From positions 1,886,001 through 1,950,000 of the forward strand of contig JABELC010000010.1 of NCBI GenBank assembly GCA_028455995.1: DNA of 64,000 bases. Direction: 5' to 3'. Numbering within the stretch: the stretch's first letter is position 1; every line of letters starts with the position of its first letter. Of the stretch, positions 36,101 through 46,985 are shown one piece after another. The position numbers were made by a program, and so were the translations under genes. The stretch comes from Scleromitrula shiraiana (Eukaryota > Ascomycota > Leotiomycetes > Helotiales > Sclerotiniaceae). Under the pieces are notes generated by a model. That model ran no database searches and was not told the origin of the DNA. It saw only the letters and a program-made list of their open reading frames with translations.

Positions 36101-36186
36101 TGGAGGCGATTAGGAAGGCGAAGGAGGAGAGTGGAGAGGAGAAGCAAGGGGAGAAGAAAGAGGATATTAAACATAGTGAGTTGTAG
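33118..36186 (+). CDS. LHS1: ER-lumenal Hsp70-like chaperone Lhs1 (GRP170/HYOU1 family)
   Basis: A single-exon frame of 1022 residues, in the usual size range for Lhs1/HYOU1. Residues 1 to about 34 are a signal peptide ending A-L-A-A-S-A. The Hsp70 ATPase domain starts V-I-G-V-D-L-G-S-E-Y-I-K-A-A-L, with the second phosphate motif F-D-M-G-A-G-S-T-K-A-S and the adenosine motif I-x-x-F-I-L-H-G-G-A-I-R-T-P. A Ser/Thr/acidic loop (about 620-655) interrupts the beta-sandwich domain, as in GRP170 proteins. A long helical lid follows, then a Lys/Ser-rich region. The end H-S-E-L is an HDEL-type ER retention signal. In yeast, Lhs1 is the nucleotide-exchange partner of Kar2/BiP for import and folding of secretory proteins. 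The start context is ACACAGT-ATG. Confidence 0.95.
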   Translation: MASLSRVSSRKIFSSPILTILCLFYVFSSTALAASAVIGVDLGSEYIKAALVKPGIPLEIVLTKDSRRKETSAVAFKPSKNPISGSFPERVYGSDAVALAARFPGDVYPNLKPLLGLRIENDVVKEYGIRHPALQMEAEKTRGTAAFKSGAFAADEQAWSVEEILAMELQSIQKNAEALAGSTVKDLVITVPAFYTAEEKRAVLLAAELAGLRVLELISDGLAVGLNYATSRTFPSISEGAKPEYHVVFDMGAGSTKASVLKFQGRTVKDVGKYNKTIQEVQVLGSGWDRTLGGDALNAIIVDDMIAQFVASPAAQKVSATAEKVQAHGRAAAKLWKEAERLRQILSANANTQASFEGLYEDVDFKYKISRAEFEKLAESHATRVGVVIEKAIGASDLELHEIDSFILHGGAIRTPFVQKELEKIVGSPDKVRTNVNADEAAVFGAGFRGAGLSPSFRVKEIRSFDGASYAGGIKWINIDKKEQHQRLWKPNSNLNAEKQYTFKNQEDFTIEFYQHVASSEKVSPGAAEKPLKAITSQNLTESVAELKDKHNCDNKDILVRLSSRLSPINGEIEIVKFVVDCEVDQPEKGSVVDSVKGMFGFGKKDQAPLSEDAEETVESSSTSTTSTSSSTASSSESSKSASASAKESSEKKTKKHTIVIPLKYEAELKGIPELPVSEITRMKDRIAAFNDSDRSRRLREEALNQLEGFTYKARDLLDNERFIAASTEAERLDLDAKAKAASDWIYSGGADATRDELKARLKEMKDIVTPIEKRRDETEGRPEKLKALNEALEQTKSFIAGIKEQIKNDTAAHSSFSASKSGSSSSSPSTTATVDDFADLEDEDPSSTATVTAAPEEETLDPPVYTEADLIKPEELYATISKWIEDLLPQQEALSPTADPVLLIKDLAEKTKQLQDIGVELLMKSMKQPYKSSRKPTSSSKKSTKSKTKSKKDKKAKSTKTGDAAEAEKTVDFGGKPIFKVGENDEMPSEEQILEAIRKAKEESGEEKQGEKKEDIKHSEL

Positions 36187-36950
36187 ATTTATAGTAGATT
36201 AAAGTATGATGGGAGAGGATGTGTGGAGATTCAAGTAGTAGATTCTTTTATATTTAGTACATCATATGAATATACATTCTGAGCGCTTTTATCGAGATTG
36301 GGAAGGATAAGGAAGATGATGAAATCTAGAGAGAATTGAATATACTGTTACATTGTCCAAGTTCCATACCATGCTCTTTTCCTCTCATTCTTTCTGTTAA
36401 AAAGACGTTTATCTTGGGTGATGGATGTATAACTGTTGGAGTTTATATTTGTCTGCAGTGGTTGTTCGTTCATCCTATTCATTATTTGAAGTCAGGTATA
36501 CATAGGTAGAGTATGGAATGTAATTCTTTGATATTAGCGTACAATCAATCTGCCATCATCTTTGAATAGTATCAAACATTTCGCATATGATGTATATCAT
36601 CTAGTCGATGATCACTGTTATAGACAAACTATGACATTCGATACTCTTAATGAAATTTAAATATTAGAGTGTTATCATCTCACACAAAGAGACTATAGTC
36701 GTTAAATATCTTTTTTGAACATAAACATAAGAAAACTATCACCCAATATTGTGAAATATATACCTAGAGATAACTGTTCCATATCATTTTTTCCACGCAG
36801 AAAAGCAACCATCATCTTCCTTCAAATCATTCATTTCTCTCTTATCCTTCATTCTCCATGGCTTCCCTTCGGCCATCTTCATCTTGATTTTCATCCGCCT
36901 CAATCCTCATTACCGTGCACATCAATCCTCCACCCCATTAATTTCATCAG
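36187..36950. other. intergenic, convergent 3' ends
   Basis: 3' flanks of LHS1 (+) and of the CorA-like pseudogene (-). No gene is seen. Confidence 0.5.
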
Positions 36951-39320
36951 TCAAGGAAGAACAGTCTGTTGAGCGATCCCAGACTTTCGTGACTTAAATT
37001 TCCTAGAAATTCTACACCAAACAAGTCTCCGATGGGAGGGTTCCTTGACATATTTTTCCGCACCTCTCGCCTGCTCAAACTTGCTCGCCATCTCTATCCA
37101 AATTGCATTGGTGTCCTTCTTCATTAGAACAATGGTATGAATGACGAATTTATTATACTTCTTTTGGAGCATGGGTCGCCAAACAAGGTTTCGAAAGGTA
37201 TACTTGATGAGTATCCAATCAGAAGACCGATGTTCAGTCTCTTTCGTCTTTGTAAATTTCTCAAATCTAGTAGCCTGCGTAGCCCATTGGTTTTTTTTCT
37301 CTATTTTCATTCGATCGACTGCTCTTTTAACTAGCTTTAGGCGATATTTTTGATATTTATGCACCAGAAGATCGAGGTTGAAAACAATTAAGTATGTTGC
37401 TAAAGCTACGATAGGTGCAACATAACCCAAAGTCGAAAGACCAAAGAGGCCTTTATTTATATTCTAGATAGACTACCAGATTTTGTTAAGCTTGAACGCA
37501 AAGTATATTTGGAATAATACATATCATACAGAATGACAATGGTAAGAAGAATATGCTAGCAAAAGTAAGGAGTCTCAAATTCTCATTCAGTCTGGTTGAT
37601 GTGCGAGTTTCAATTACAGCACTGGCATTGAATAGCTATAAAAATTCAGTATAATCACTCTTCTATAAATTTGTTACACCATCTATGAGGTATATAACCA
37701 TCAACTTTTTATCCCTTATTAGCTTTGATACACGCTCGAGCGCTTCAAGTTTGTTTCCGATGATCTCCCAATCAACATCTGGTTTACTAGTAATTGAATT
37801 TGAGTCTTGTCTTTTGGTCTTTGATAGGAATTTTTTAACCTGTGCGATGTTTTCTAATATGCTGATCTCTAACAAATTGAGGGTAGAAATTGCCCAAAAA
37901 TATCGATTTGATCGTGAAAATACTTCATCATCAACAAGTAAGGTATCGTGGAACTCGGGATCAAGATATGCATCTTTCTCGGTGACTAGCTCATCAAGAT
38001 ATGCGTGAATTCTGTTCCATCTTAGAACACTTTCGTCAAGGCCTTTACTCATATAACACAGCATTGCCGCAATCATGTCCTCGTTATCTGCAAAAGTACT
38101 TGTTGAACCGACACTTCTGCCTTTGAATGACACAGGATTTAGCTCAAGAACGGTCCAACGATCAGCTGTAGAGGTCATAATAGTAGAAGTAGGAGCCAGT
38201 GATTGGATCTGTTGGTATGAGTTATTATATCATCAACGTTGAGCTGCTTTAAACTACTCCGCACCCACCGAAAATGTGAATTCTCGATCCCACTATCTCT
38301 CCAAATGCTACTCAAGTAAAGCTTCATGATTTCTCTCACCAGTTCCTTTGCGCTTCATAGAACAGGAGCAATTAATTACTCACAGAATAAGAGCTTTCAA
38401 TTGAGAAACTCGTGGAATATTTTGTAGATCTTTCTAACAAGATAGATCCATCGCTATGTAAGCGACCATACTTCCACAAATGCAACGGGATTTTCTCCTG
38501 TAACGTGGCGTTGATGCTCTGTATTTCGAAGAAAGTGACATGGAAAAAGATTCTTTCAGAAGCTAGATTACCGGTAACTAGCCTTGGGATAATTTGCTTG
38601 TTGGAGAATCTACTGACAGAAGTATCTAATTCATGTGCCACGCATCGCTTCCGTGGTTCCAAGCCTGTTATAGAGCTATATTTGATAGAATGTGTCAGCA
38701 AAAACTAAGTAAGAGATATAATGGCTATATGAATAAGAGTAAACAGACATGAATCTTCTCCATGGCGCCAAGGCTGGGGGTTGACCATTTCAGGAACCTG
38801 TGCTAACAGTACGTGTTGATACGGCAGATGTTTTTACCCTTGAAGCTGGATTCAAGGTATAAACAACTTTATCCCTCGTATTCAACATGTCAATCACTAT
38901 TGTTGTGCCGCTTTTGAACCATTCAGCGATGGATTTATCGTCTTCTTGAAGCTCTTGCAGATGCTTTAATGCTTCAGAGGGTTAAAGAGATAACAACCAA
39001 CGTTTGGAAAACGTCAATCTGACATAGCCGCCTTCCGGAATTTTCCAAGCATGTCCTACAATTTTCGTCCGTTTTTCCTCTTCTCCGGGCTCCAAAGCTC
39101 TGAGCACACGCCCTTCCAAATTATGAGGCTATGCAGCCTTAAATACAATCTCATCCCTTGAGTGTGTATCATTAATCTGTATATTGGAAAGTCCGGTTGG
39201 TTGCTCCGTAGTTGGGATTGTATTGGATATCTCTTTGGTGTTCTGGTTTTCGGAACCTGATTTAGTCGACTGGCTTCGCTCCGACGACTGTGAATTAACG
39301 AGCATTTGAGACTCGATCAA
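36951..39320 (-). pseudogene. CorA-like Mg2+ transporter-type gene, broken
   Basis: On the minus strand, exon-like blocks join in phase: A 39320-38838, B 38797-38749, C 38664-38384, D 38208-37678, E 37635-37530, F 37463-36951. Block E-F has the fungal CorA-like end: N-E-N-L-R-L-L-T-F-A-S-I-F-F-L-P-L-S-F (first membrane helix), then G-L-S-T-L-G-Y-V-A-P-I-V-A-L-A-T-Y-L-I-V (second helix), as in CorA-fold metal-ion transporters. Damage: TAG at 39129-39131 and TAA at 38982-38984 lie in frame inside block A, with sensible protein on both sides; and E-to-F splice phases do not match (phase 1 to phase 0), with TAG codons just upstream of F. Each block A stop is one C-to-T change from a Gln codon. 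An unrecognised intron could explain the first stop, since ...GCATAG is also an acceptor. Confidence 0.55.
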
Positions 39321-39921
39321 TAGGGAGGGACTAGGGATTGGGGTGCTCAGAAACTGCAGCTAGATGTGCTCGAGCAGTTCTCTTTATCGGCTATTTAGGT
39401 TGGGGTTGTTGGGTTTACCTTGCTACATAGACCAAAAATATCCAAAAGCACTTTCTCAAATATCGTAGTTAAGAAGTAAGATGGAGACTCTTTTTCACAG
39501 TGACGTAGTAAGATGTATTTGAATCGGTTGAAGCCCTAACAGAAATTAAAGTACTCCTCCAGGTTGATTTTGGTAATAATCACTCAAAAAACAGACTGGA
39601 AAGCTTTGCGTTCCGATCGGCAAGAAATCGAAACTAAAAACATGTCATATCATTAAAGAAACTGCAACCCACAGTTCTTGACAGAAATGCAGCGACAATT
39701 CCATGAACTTACCATTAAGAGAAGGAAGAATAAGTTGTAGAATTGATCAAACACAAACACAAACACAAACACAAGCACGACAACAAGCTAGTATCCGTTA
39801 CTAGAAGAAACTCCAGTGAAAGAATTGAAAGAGAGCAATCTTTCCTTTTAGAGTTATAATTTCAAAGAAACTTTTTTCTATATATACGAAGCTCCACAGC
39901 ATTGGAGCCCATCTTCAATAG
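39321..39921. other. intergenic, small CACAAA array
   Basis: Holds an ACACAA array (about 39751-39775). It may contain an undetected first exon of the ORF that follows. No clear coding signal is seen. Confidence 0.35.
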
Positions 39922-40497
39922 CATCGGTTAAACGAACAAATCGACCAAGCTGCAATCGGCAGTTACGAACACCAATACGATGATAACTGTCATCCTCAAC
40001 CTCCAATAGAAATGTGTCGAGATCGCACGGAAAGATTCTTATGTCTTCATGATCAGACTGGGCAACACGAGTGGGACATATATGGCGGTGACTATGAATG
40101 CGATGGCACGTTGGAACTTTGCCCAAAATACAGACGTTCTGATCGCAACCTAATCAATCGAAGCGACCAATTATGCGGAAGCTGTAGGCTCAAACCTCCC
40201 TCGAGACGAACAAGATTGGAAATCGTACAGAACATTGTAGAACAGATAACGACAGACATAGTGCAGGATATCGTAGCAGAAAGAGACCTTCAGATGATTG
40301 ACGGAAATTGGATGAACAGATTGCGAACGGATATTGATGTTGTAGTAAGGATCGATGAAAGGGAGATAGGCGGATTCTTAGTGAATGATTACATGAGGAA
40401 TGCACGCGCGATAGTATTGAGGATAAAGGCGATGCAGGTATTTATCGAAAGAGAATTCCCCTTACGGCTGCAACACACGATCCCGCAGTACATGTGA
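39922..40497 (+). CDS. unrecognised protein, last exon or whole gene
   Basis: The frame is open from 39922, just after an intron-acceptor-like TTCAATAG, to TGA at 40495-40497; the first ATG inside is at 40012 (161 codons). The upstream stretch reads as protein in the same frame (C-H-P-Q-P-P-I-E before the ATG), which suggests an earlier exon. The part after the ATG begins with a Cys/His/Trp-containing region (C-L-H-D-Q-T-G-Q-H-E-W-D-I-Y, C-D-G-T-L-E-L-C, C-G-S-C) that could be a metal site. It continues with a charged helix-like segment (E-I-V-Q-N-I-V-E-Q-I-T-T-D-I-V-Q-D-I-V). I do not recognise a family. The paired Cys and the absence of stops make it more likely coding than not. Confidence 0.4.
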   Translation, partial: HRLNEQIDQAAIGSYEHQYDDNCHPQPPIEMCRDRTERFLCLHDQTGQHEWDIYGGDYECDGTLELCPKYRRSDRNLINRSDQLCGSCRLKPPSRRTRLEIVQNIVEQITTDIVQDIVAERDLQMIDGNWMNRLRTDIDVVVRIDEREIGGFLVNDYMRNARAIVLRIKAMQVFIEREFPLRLQHTIPQYM

Positions 40498-41050
40498 CTC
40501 TTCATTTCCGGGGTTTCTGAAAATCAGGAAGGAAAGAAGGAAGCTAAGGATGGGTGGTATGAAGCTGGGTAGTAATGAGTCAAGATATATCTAATTACTA
40601 CAATGCTTCTGCATAAGTGAGACTTTTGATGACTAAAATCTAATGATTTAGAATGAACAACTGGCAATGTGTGATTGATTAAAATATTGAGGATGGCTAA
40701 ATTTGGAAAGCTACAATGTAGTAAGCCTTAGCTACATGCTTGGTTTGCTTCGTTAGAAGTATTAGACGTGTTCACTTCTGAGTTCTAGGTACCCGAAAGA
40801 AAAAGTCTAATTTCTAATTAAGTTCTTGAGAATTTCCATGAAATCATGTTTGAATCTGATTCTTATGTAAAAACAGAATTTTGAAACTTCCAACTGCCCA
40901 ATATAATTTTGACGCCATATTAATCCCAGACCCCATACTGGTAAACTACCAGCAACATTGTATCCGTAAGGAAAAACTCAGTAAACAAGATTATCAAAAG
41001 ATAATTGCATCAAAAATAACAACAACAAACCCCAAATCTAATCAGCAGTT
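40498..41050. other. intergenic, convergent 3' ends
   Basis: Between the unrecognised ORF (+) and the DUF7587-like gene (-). AT-rich. Nothing is seen. Confidence 0.5.
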
Positions 41051-42232
41051 TCAATATTTTTCCACACTCAACTTAAAGTTTGAAATAGTCTTTTCTATCT
41101 CAGCAACCGCTTGATCCAAGTCACTCAACTTCACAGTTTCCCCAACCTCGTCTTTCTGCACCACTTTTCTCCCTTTCCCGACCCCAAAACTAACCCCCGA
41201 ACTAGCGACCGGAAACGCGCCCATACTCCCCAACGGCATTGCAAAATTTGCGGCTCTCGCTCCCCTCGGCGGTAAACTCTCCACCCTAATCCCACACCTC
41301 TCTACATCCTCACTCCAAACCCTCTGATTCCTAATCCCTTCCACACTAATCTCATTCCGCTCCGCCGTGTCAAAAAAACTCCTCACGTCCATTTCTCCCA
41401 CTATCGCTTGATCGGGAATCCATTCCTGAACTAACCAATGGGAATCCGTTACATATGAAACACCGTCTTCATATCTCGTATTCCTTCCGCCATTTTTACG
41501 CATATGATGATTAACGAGTAGTTCTTCGGTGGGTGTTACGGAGATACCGAGTTTAAGGAGTCGGTTGTATGAGATTACGAAGACGGTTGAAGGGGAGGCG
41601 GGAGAGGTGTAGAGGGGGCCGAAACTGAGGATTAGTTTTATAAGACGCGCGGGACTTTTGTGGACAGATATGTAGGGAGATGGGTCAGCGGTCATGTTCA
41701 TGTGGTTTTGGAAGTCGCCGGCGGTTGGTAGGTCGAAGTCTAGGGATGAGAGGAGAGAATCACTCCACCCCGAACAGCGAATACCGAGATTAGGTTCGTA
41801 GGGACTATTCTTGAAGTGATTGTGTACTCTGTAGAGAAGAATATCAGGGGTAGAGAGAGCGAAACCAGAGTTCAGGTTGTAAGGGGGTTGGAAGAGAATT
41901 AGACTTGTGAGGGCATTTAGTTCTTGGGATGCAACATCGATTTCCCAGGGATTGAGTTTCCGTTTCTCACGCCGTAAAGTTTCCAGTTCATTAGCATGAT
42001 CAAATCTACTAGGAAATGGTTGACGATCAGTATCTCTAATGATTTTGGTGCTAGAAATCTGGTCGATGAAATACGTGATCCATTTTCGGAGAAATTCTAA
42101 TCGTTGGTAGTGATCCCGGATTTCCTTGCTGAGTGTGTCTAATTCATTGGAATCTTGGCTATGATGTCGAATATATGTCAGATCATATCGATCACGTTCA
42201 TATATTTGATTTTGATTGCTGTCGGTGAGCAT
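41051..42232 (-). CDS. DUF7587-like fungal protein, possible ADP-ribosyltransferase-type fold
   Basis: 393 residues from the ATG at 42232. The frame extends further upstream but without an ATG and through leader-like sequence, so I chose this start; a small intron in the leader is possible. Residues about 30-110 are charged and helical. The conserved part has L-L-Y-R-V-H (Arg at 135), S-P-Y-I-S-V (185-190), V-F-V-I-S (217-221) and Q-E-W-I-P-D-Q-A-I-V (269-278). This order resembles fungal DUF7587 proteins as I remember them. It also recalls the R...S-x-S...E triad of ADP-ribosyltransferases, but that is inference. The C-terminus is Gly/Ala-rich followed by a short amphipathic helix. It has no signal peptide. 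Its role is unknown. Confidence 0.6.
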   Translation of the reverse strand: MLTDSNQNQIYERDRYDLTYIRHHSQDSNELDTLSKEIRDHYQRLEFLRKWITYFIDQISSTKIIRDTDRQPFPSRFDHANELETLRREKRKLNPWEIDVASQELNALTSLILFQPPYNLNSGFALSTPDILLYRVHNHFKNSPYEPNLGIRCSGWSDSLLSSLDFDLPTAGDFQNHMNMTADPSPYISVHKSPARLIKLILSFGPLYTSPASPSTVFVISYNRLLKLGISVTPTEELLVNHHMRKNGGRNTRYEDGVSYVTDSHWLVQEWIPDQAIVGEMDVRSFFDTAERNEISVEGIRNQRVWSEDVERCGIRVESLPPRGARAANFAMPLGSMGAFPVASSGVSFGVGKGRKVVQKDEVGETVKLSDLDQAVAEIEKTISNFKLSVEKY

Positions 42233-43852
42233 GATAGTCGATATTGGAGCTACTGGCAAAATTATATATAATGTCAGGAAAACTTTCAACTTTTGAGAAA
42301 GTAAAATGTACCTCAAAATCAGATCAAATATTATATTATATATATCTGAATGATGAACCCTTGATTCCAACAATCAATCGCCCACCAGGCAGACGTCAAT
42401 ATAATCCATGGTAGATTGACACGGCAGGTATTCGATGTCACACAAGGCTGACTGCAACCATCATGCCGCTTCTATACTTAGTAACATTTCGAGTACAACA
42501 TGATCTCAAGTACGCCAGCTCAAAACTTCGACTGGCATATTTTCTTTAAAGTCAGACAGAGGAAAAGGATCTATACGGCTTTTCGAGTGGCATTTTATCT
42601 GGCTGAATTGAAAACCCAAGACATGCAATCATTTAAAAGACTTCTATAATATTGAACTCCGGTAGCAGAATTCTAGACTAACTCCACAATTTTATTTTTG
42701 GAACCTCTACAAGAGCTTTCTTGGATTTGAGGTAACAATTAAATGTCCGTAATTATGTAAATACCCGGATCTTCCAATAGGTTTATTCCATCCAGAAAAC
42801 TGAATCTTCCACAAATATATAGAGATTTAAATGACTTTATCTCATTCAAAAAGATGCCCTCAATTGAACACTCAATGTAGATATAGATGCTGTAAAATTT
42901 TCAGCTAGTGTTTTGAGATACTACCTTGAAAGAACTATCTTGTAGCTGAACATCACAGAAGAAATGAGATAACAAGACTAGAATTCCCTTTCTACACTCG
43001 GTCCACACTATACCCTACCACAATACTATGCTCTGCACTAGCAGGATATAAATTCCGTTTCCAAACACAAGATCGTGACATCCACCATCGTTTTTTATCA
43101 CAGTAAGTCCATTCCATAAATCTTAAATCTCTAGAAATATAAATTGATATCTCCTATCCTATCCTGTGCTAATCTAACCTAGAACATCCCTCTCCTCACC
43201 CTCCACCCATCATACAACAACCCCCCAGATCTCATCACTAACACATTAGTTGAACCCTATATACAAACTCCTCCTTTTCTATCCACGTCCATGTCCACCT
43301 CTTCTCACCTTCCGCCCCTCTCATCACACTCCTCTTCTCGAGTCCCCCCCCTTTCCCACAGACAAACAAACAACAACAACAACGTTTTCAAAATGGCTAG
43401 CTCGCTCGCTCGCTCGCTCAATCAATCGACAAATCCACACCATACGCATCGCATCGCACGCTCCACAAAAATGCCCATCCAGAACAGAACTCTAGATACT
43501 ACTGTATGATATCCAATCCAATCCGTACCAACTCAACTCAATTCAAAACGAAACGAACGTAAGAAAAACACAAAATTAAAACTGAAAACGAAAGCAAAAA
43601 TAGATCAAGCCAATTAAAAATCAAAATCATGATCTGTCATTATTCAATATCCAAATCCAAATCCCATCAAATCGAGGCGTAATATGCTGCACTCTATTCT
43701 TTGCCTGTTCATTCCTTCTGTGATATATCTTATCCTATCTCATGTTTCTGTGGTATATATATTCATAAAATCCGATAAATAATCGAGTTTTCCGCCCACG
43801 TGTTCATTCAGATAGCCAATTATTCAGTCAGTTGTCGCATAGATCAAGTGAT
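42233..43852. other. intergenic
   Basis: Upstream of the DUF7587-like gene and downstream of the large coiled-coil gene. Short frames at 43250-43509 (+) overlap in two registers and contain an AACAAC run and a GCTC run (43400-43420). I support no gene. Confidence 0.45.
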
Positions 43853-46800
43853 CTAGGGCTCATCAAGAAGCTCGGATTCACCGATTTCGATCTCTTCAGA
43901 GTCTCCCATCTCAGGAATGCTATCAAAAGAAGGGATATCTTTCTGAAGCGACCCAAGACCTGGAGTAAGAATATCCTCCTCGATTTCTTCACCAGCTGGG
44001 CTTGAAGATAGATCACCCTCAGTGGGATCTGCAGAAGTATCAGCTATCTCAGGAACAGCCACAACTTCCTCAATGGTAGTTTCCACAACCGGCATCTCAA
44101 TCTGCATCTTCTCTTCCACGATCGGTACAACTGGTACCGAACTACTACTCGTCTTAACCATCACCTCGGGAACATTCGCACTTGCTTTCCCCTCCCACCC
44201 CCTCGAACTCTCAATGCCTCTAATCTCCACTGCCTCCGTGACCGTAGCCGGAGCCACTAGTCTCGGATCTGGCGCCTCATACCTATGATTTTGAATAATA
44301 ATATCCGGAGCGTACTTTGGCATCATTGGTGTCGCACCTGGACGAAGCGCTAAGATCAATACTACAACCGAGAGAACGGCGATGAGGAGGTTTTTGCGAT
44401 CACGCATTGCGACTCGGAAAGCGGCGATGAGGAGATCGGTGAGGGAATCGTCTTGAGAGGTAGAGGAGCGGGTGGAGGCACAATTATAGATTTCCTTGAG
44501 ACGAGATTCTTCAGCTGTTTTTTCTTTTTCTTTCTCTTCGGCTGCGCGTTTTTTGGTGAGCTCTTCCTTTTCTAGTTTGGCTTTTGTAGCGGCTTCATCT
44601 TTAGCTTTCTGAGATGCTATCTCTTCTTCGTGTTTTCTTTGAGCCTCTTCTTCCATGGCTTTCAATTCAGCCTGTTCCTGTGCATGAACGCGTTGTGCTT
44701 CCTCTTCTAGAGCTTGAGCAGCCATTTTCTCCTGTTCATAAATACGCTCTGCTTCTTCTTCGATGACTTTTTGCTGCGCTAGTTCGGCTTCCATCATCCT
44801 TTGAGCCTCTTCTTCCAGAGCTTTAGCTGCTTCTCCTTCTCGACGGATTCTCTCGTTTTCTTCTTCCAAGACCTTGGCTGCAGCCAATTCTTCATCTTTA
44901 AGTCGTTGAGCTTCGGCCTCTTCTGCAACTCTACGAGCTTCCTGTTCCTTTTCTTTCGCAGCCGCTTTCTCTTCTCGAATTCTATGAGCTTCAGCCTCTT
45001 CCAAGGCTTTAGCAGCAGCAAATTCCATGTCACGTGCTCGTTGCTCCTCTTCTTCCATGGAAGCACGTGAAGCTCTTGCAGCTTTCGCCGCCATTTCCTC
45101 TTCGTGAAGACGTTGAGCTTCTGATCCAAGACTTTCCCTTTGCGTGTCGTCATCATAATCAGTAAAACTGTCATCCTCACCCTTTTCTTCTGCTTCTCGT
45201 AATCGCTCTATTAAATCCTCCATGTCTTCTACCATCCATGGTTGAACAAAAGGCTCAAGTTCCACATCCACTCTCTCCATTTCTCTCCATGCAGCAGCCC
45301 ATGCGCCCGCTCTCATTAATCCATTACTTGCGAAAATCTTAATGTTGAATCGCTTGTCATCATCTGAATCGGCGTCTTCAAATTTGACATCTCGTCTGCA
45401 GATGTCACACCATGTCCTGTCTGGCCTTCCCTTTCCACTGCCAAATCCGCTGTCCTGATCGTCTGGGGAATCCTCATCACTAGAATGCACACCTGGTCCC
45501 ATATAATGACCACATCTCAGAATCTTAGCGCGAGGTCTGACAGGTAATTCAAGGGCTTCCAAAAGTCGTTCTTCTAAAACCTCATATGAGTCTTGTGGAT
45601 GCGGAAGAAGAATACCACGAGACAAAATGGTATCACTGAGCTTTTCTTGAAGAAGGTAGTAAGCTTCTCTTATGTTGTAAAGGTTTGCTGGAAGTTCTGG
45701 TGAAACGATCGCTTTTGAGTATGGCCATTGTAGAGGGAGAACAGTGACGTGGAGTAGTACGAGAGGAGCTTCTTTCTTAGTCTTGAATCGGGCAGGTGTG
45801 CGACTTTTGGAAGAGAGGGAAGTAGGAGTACCGAGACGAGATACCGTAGGATGATGTTGTCGCTTGGAAGATCGAGGGGTGGAAAAAAGCGATGCAGTAG
45901 GGGAGTTCATTTGTAAAGCACGAACGTCTGAAGGTGTTCTGAATGGATGTCGAGAAACTTTTCGTGGAGAACTACTGAACGAATCGGCTCGCGGGGGTGC
46001 TGAAGAAGTACCACTAGGAATACGTGAAAGGATATCTGTTGCAGCTTCTTCACCAACGATTGGTGAACTAAGCTGCACCAATTGTTTAGCCTCCTTCGAA
46101 AGGTCAATTTCCCGGGAGCATCTCCAGGAGGTTCGATTGCTTGTTGTCATATCGCGAGGTGCTTCATCAGTTGAACTTTGCCTACTTCTACCAGAAGCAT
46201 GACTGAAAACATCGTCGTCGTCTATATCTGCATCGTTATGTGAGCTACCGTCTCCACCTTCCACGTCACCACCGACATCTCCACGTTTTGTTTGTGCAGC
46301 ATTACTCTCCAACTCATGGTGGAGAACACTACCATCGTTTTCTTCATCCTTTTGTGACTGACCATCATCTTCAAGTATAGCCTTTGTACTATCATAAGTC
46401 ATCTCCGTTCCATCCATCCCATCATATGTAAGGTTTGATTCCGAGTGATCGTAGCTCTCGTCCGTTCGTGTACTCAACATTGAGTCGTTAGGGCCTTGAC
46501 CATTCCTTTCATAATCATCTCTTTCTATACTTTCGACAACCTTCCTAGCAGCAGCTTTAATCTCTGCTTCGATCATCTTCAGCTGTAAATCCCGAGCTTG
46601 TTTTCGCTTCCACTTCTCCTCTTTCGCTTCTGCAGATGCGTGTTTGTCTGTTTGTGACCCGGACTTGTGGTTCCCGTTATTATTTTCGTCCTCGAGTATT
46701 GGATTGTTATGGATTTCGGATAAGTCTTGAGCGAGTAAAGAGTCACCATCTACTAGAAAAATTATCAATCAAAAGATTCTTTCTTCAACTTTGTGGGTCT

Positions 46801-46985
46801 ATTAGTTGAGACATGTACTCACCGTTATCATTTTGAAGATCCCCAGCCCCCACTTCCTTATGCACGACTGTCTCATCGGACACAATTCTATCATTCTTAA
46901 CATTTGCCTCATCCATTACTTCGCTCATGCAAGAAGAATCAACATGAATCCTAAAATCTTTAGGTGGAGATTTCATTTTCGGCAT
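43853..46985 (-). CDS. large coiled-coil, tail-region membrane protein ('pathway-specific nitrogen regulator' family)
   Basis: Exons 46985-46823 and 46752-43853 join through a 70-bp intron (GTGAGT...TTTCTAG) and give 1020 residues. The N-terminus is acidic and disordered (to about 270). SP-rich stretches follow. A conserved globular part starts V-L-L-H-V-T-V-L-P-L-Q-W-P-Y-S and includes L-L-P-H-P-Q-D-S-Y-E-V-L-E-E-R-L-L-E-A-L and R-C-G-H-Y-M-G-P, then C-D-I-C in a possible zinc site. Residues about 575-790 form a long Glu/Ala/Arg coiled coil. One hydrophobic helix (842-857, L-L-I-A-V-L-S-V-V-V-L-I-L-A-L) follows, then an acidic end. Database relatives in ascomycetes often carry the name 'pathway-specific nitrogen regulator', but the visible features (coiled coil plus helix) suggest an organelle-tethered or ER/nuclear-envelope protein, not a transcription factor. 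Confidence 0.8.
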
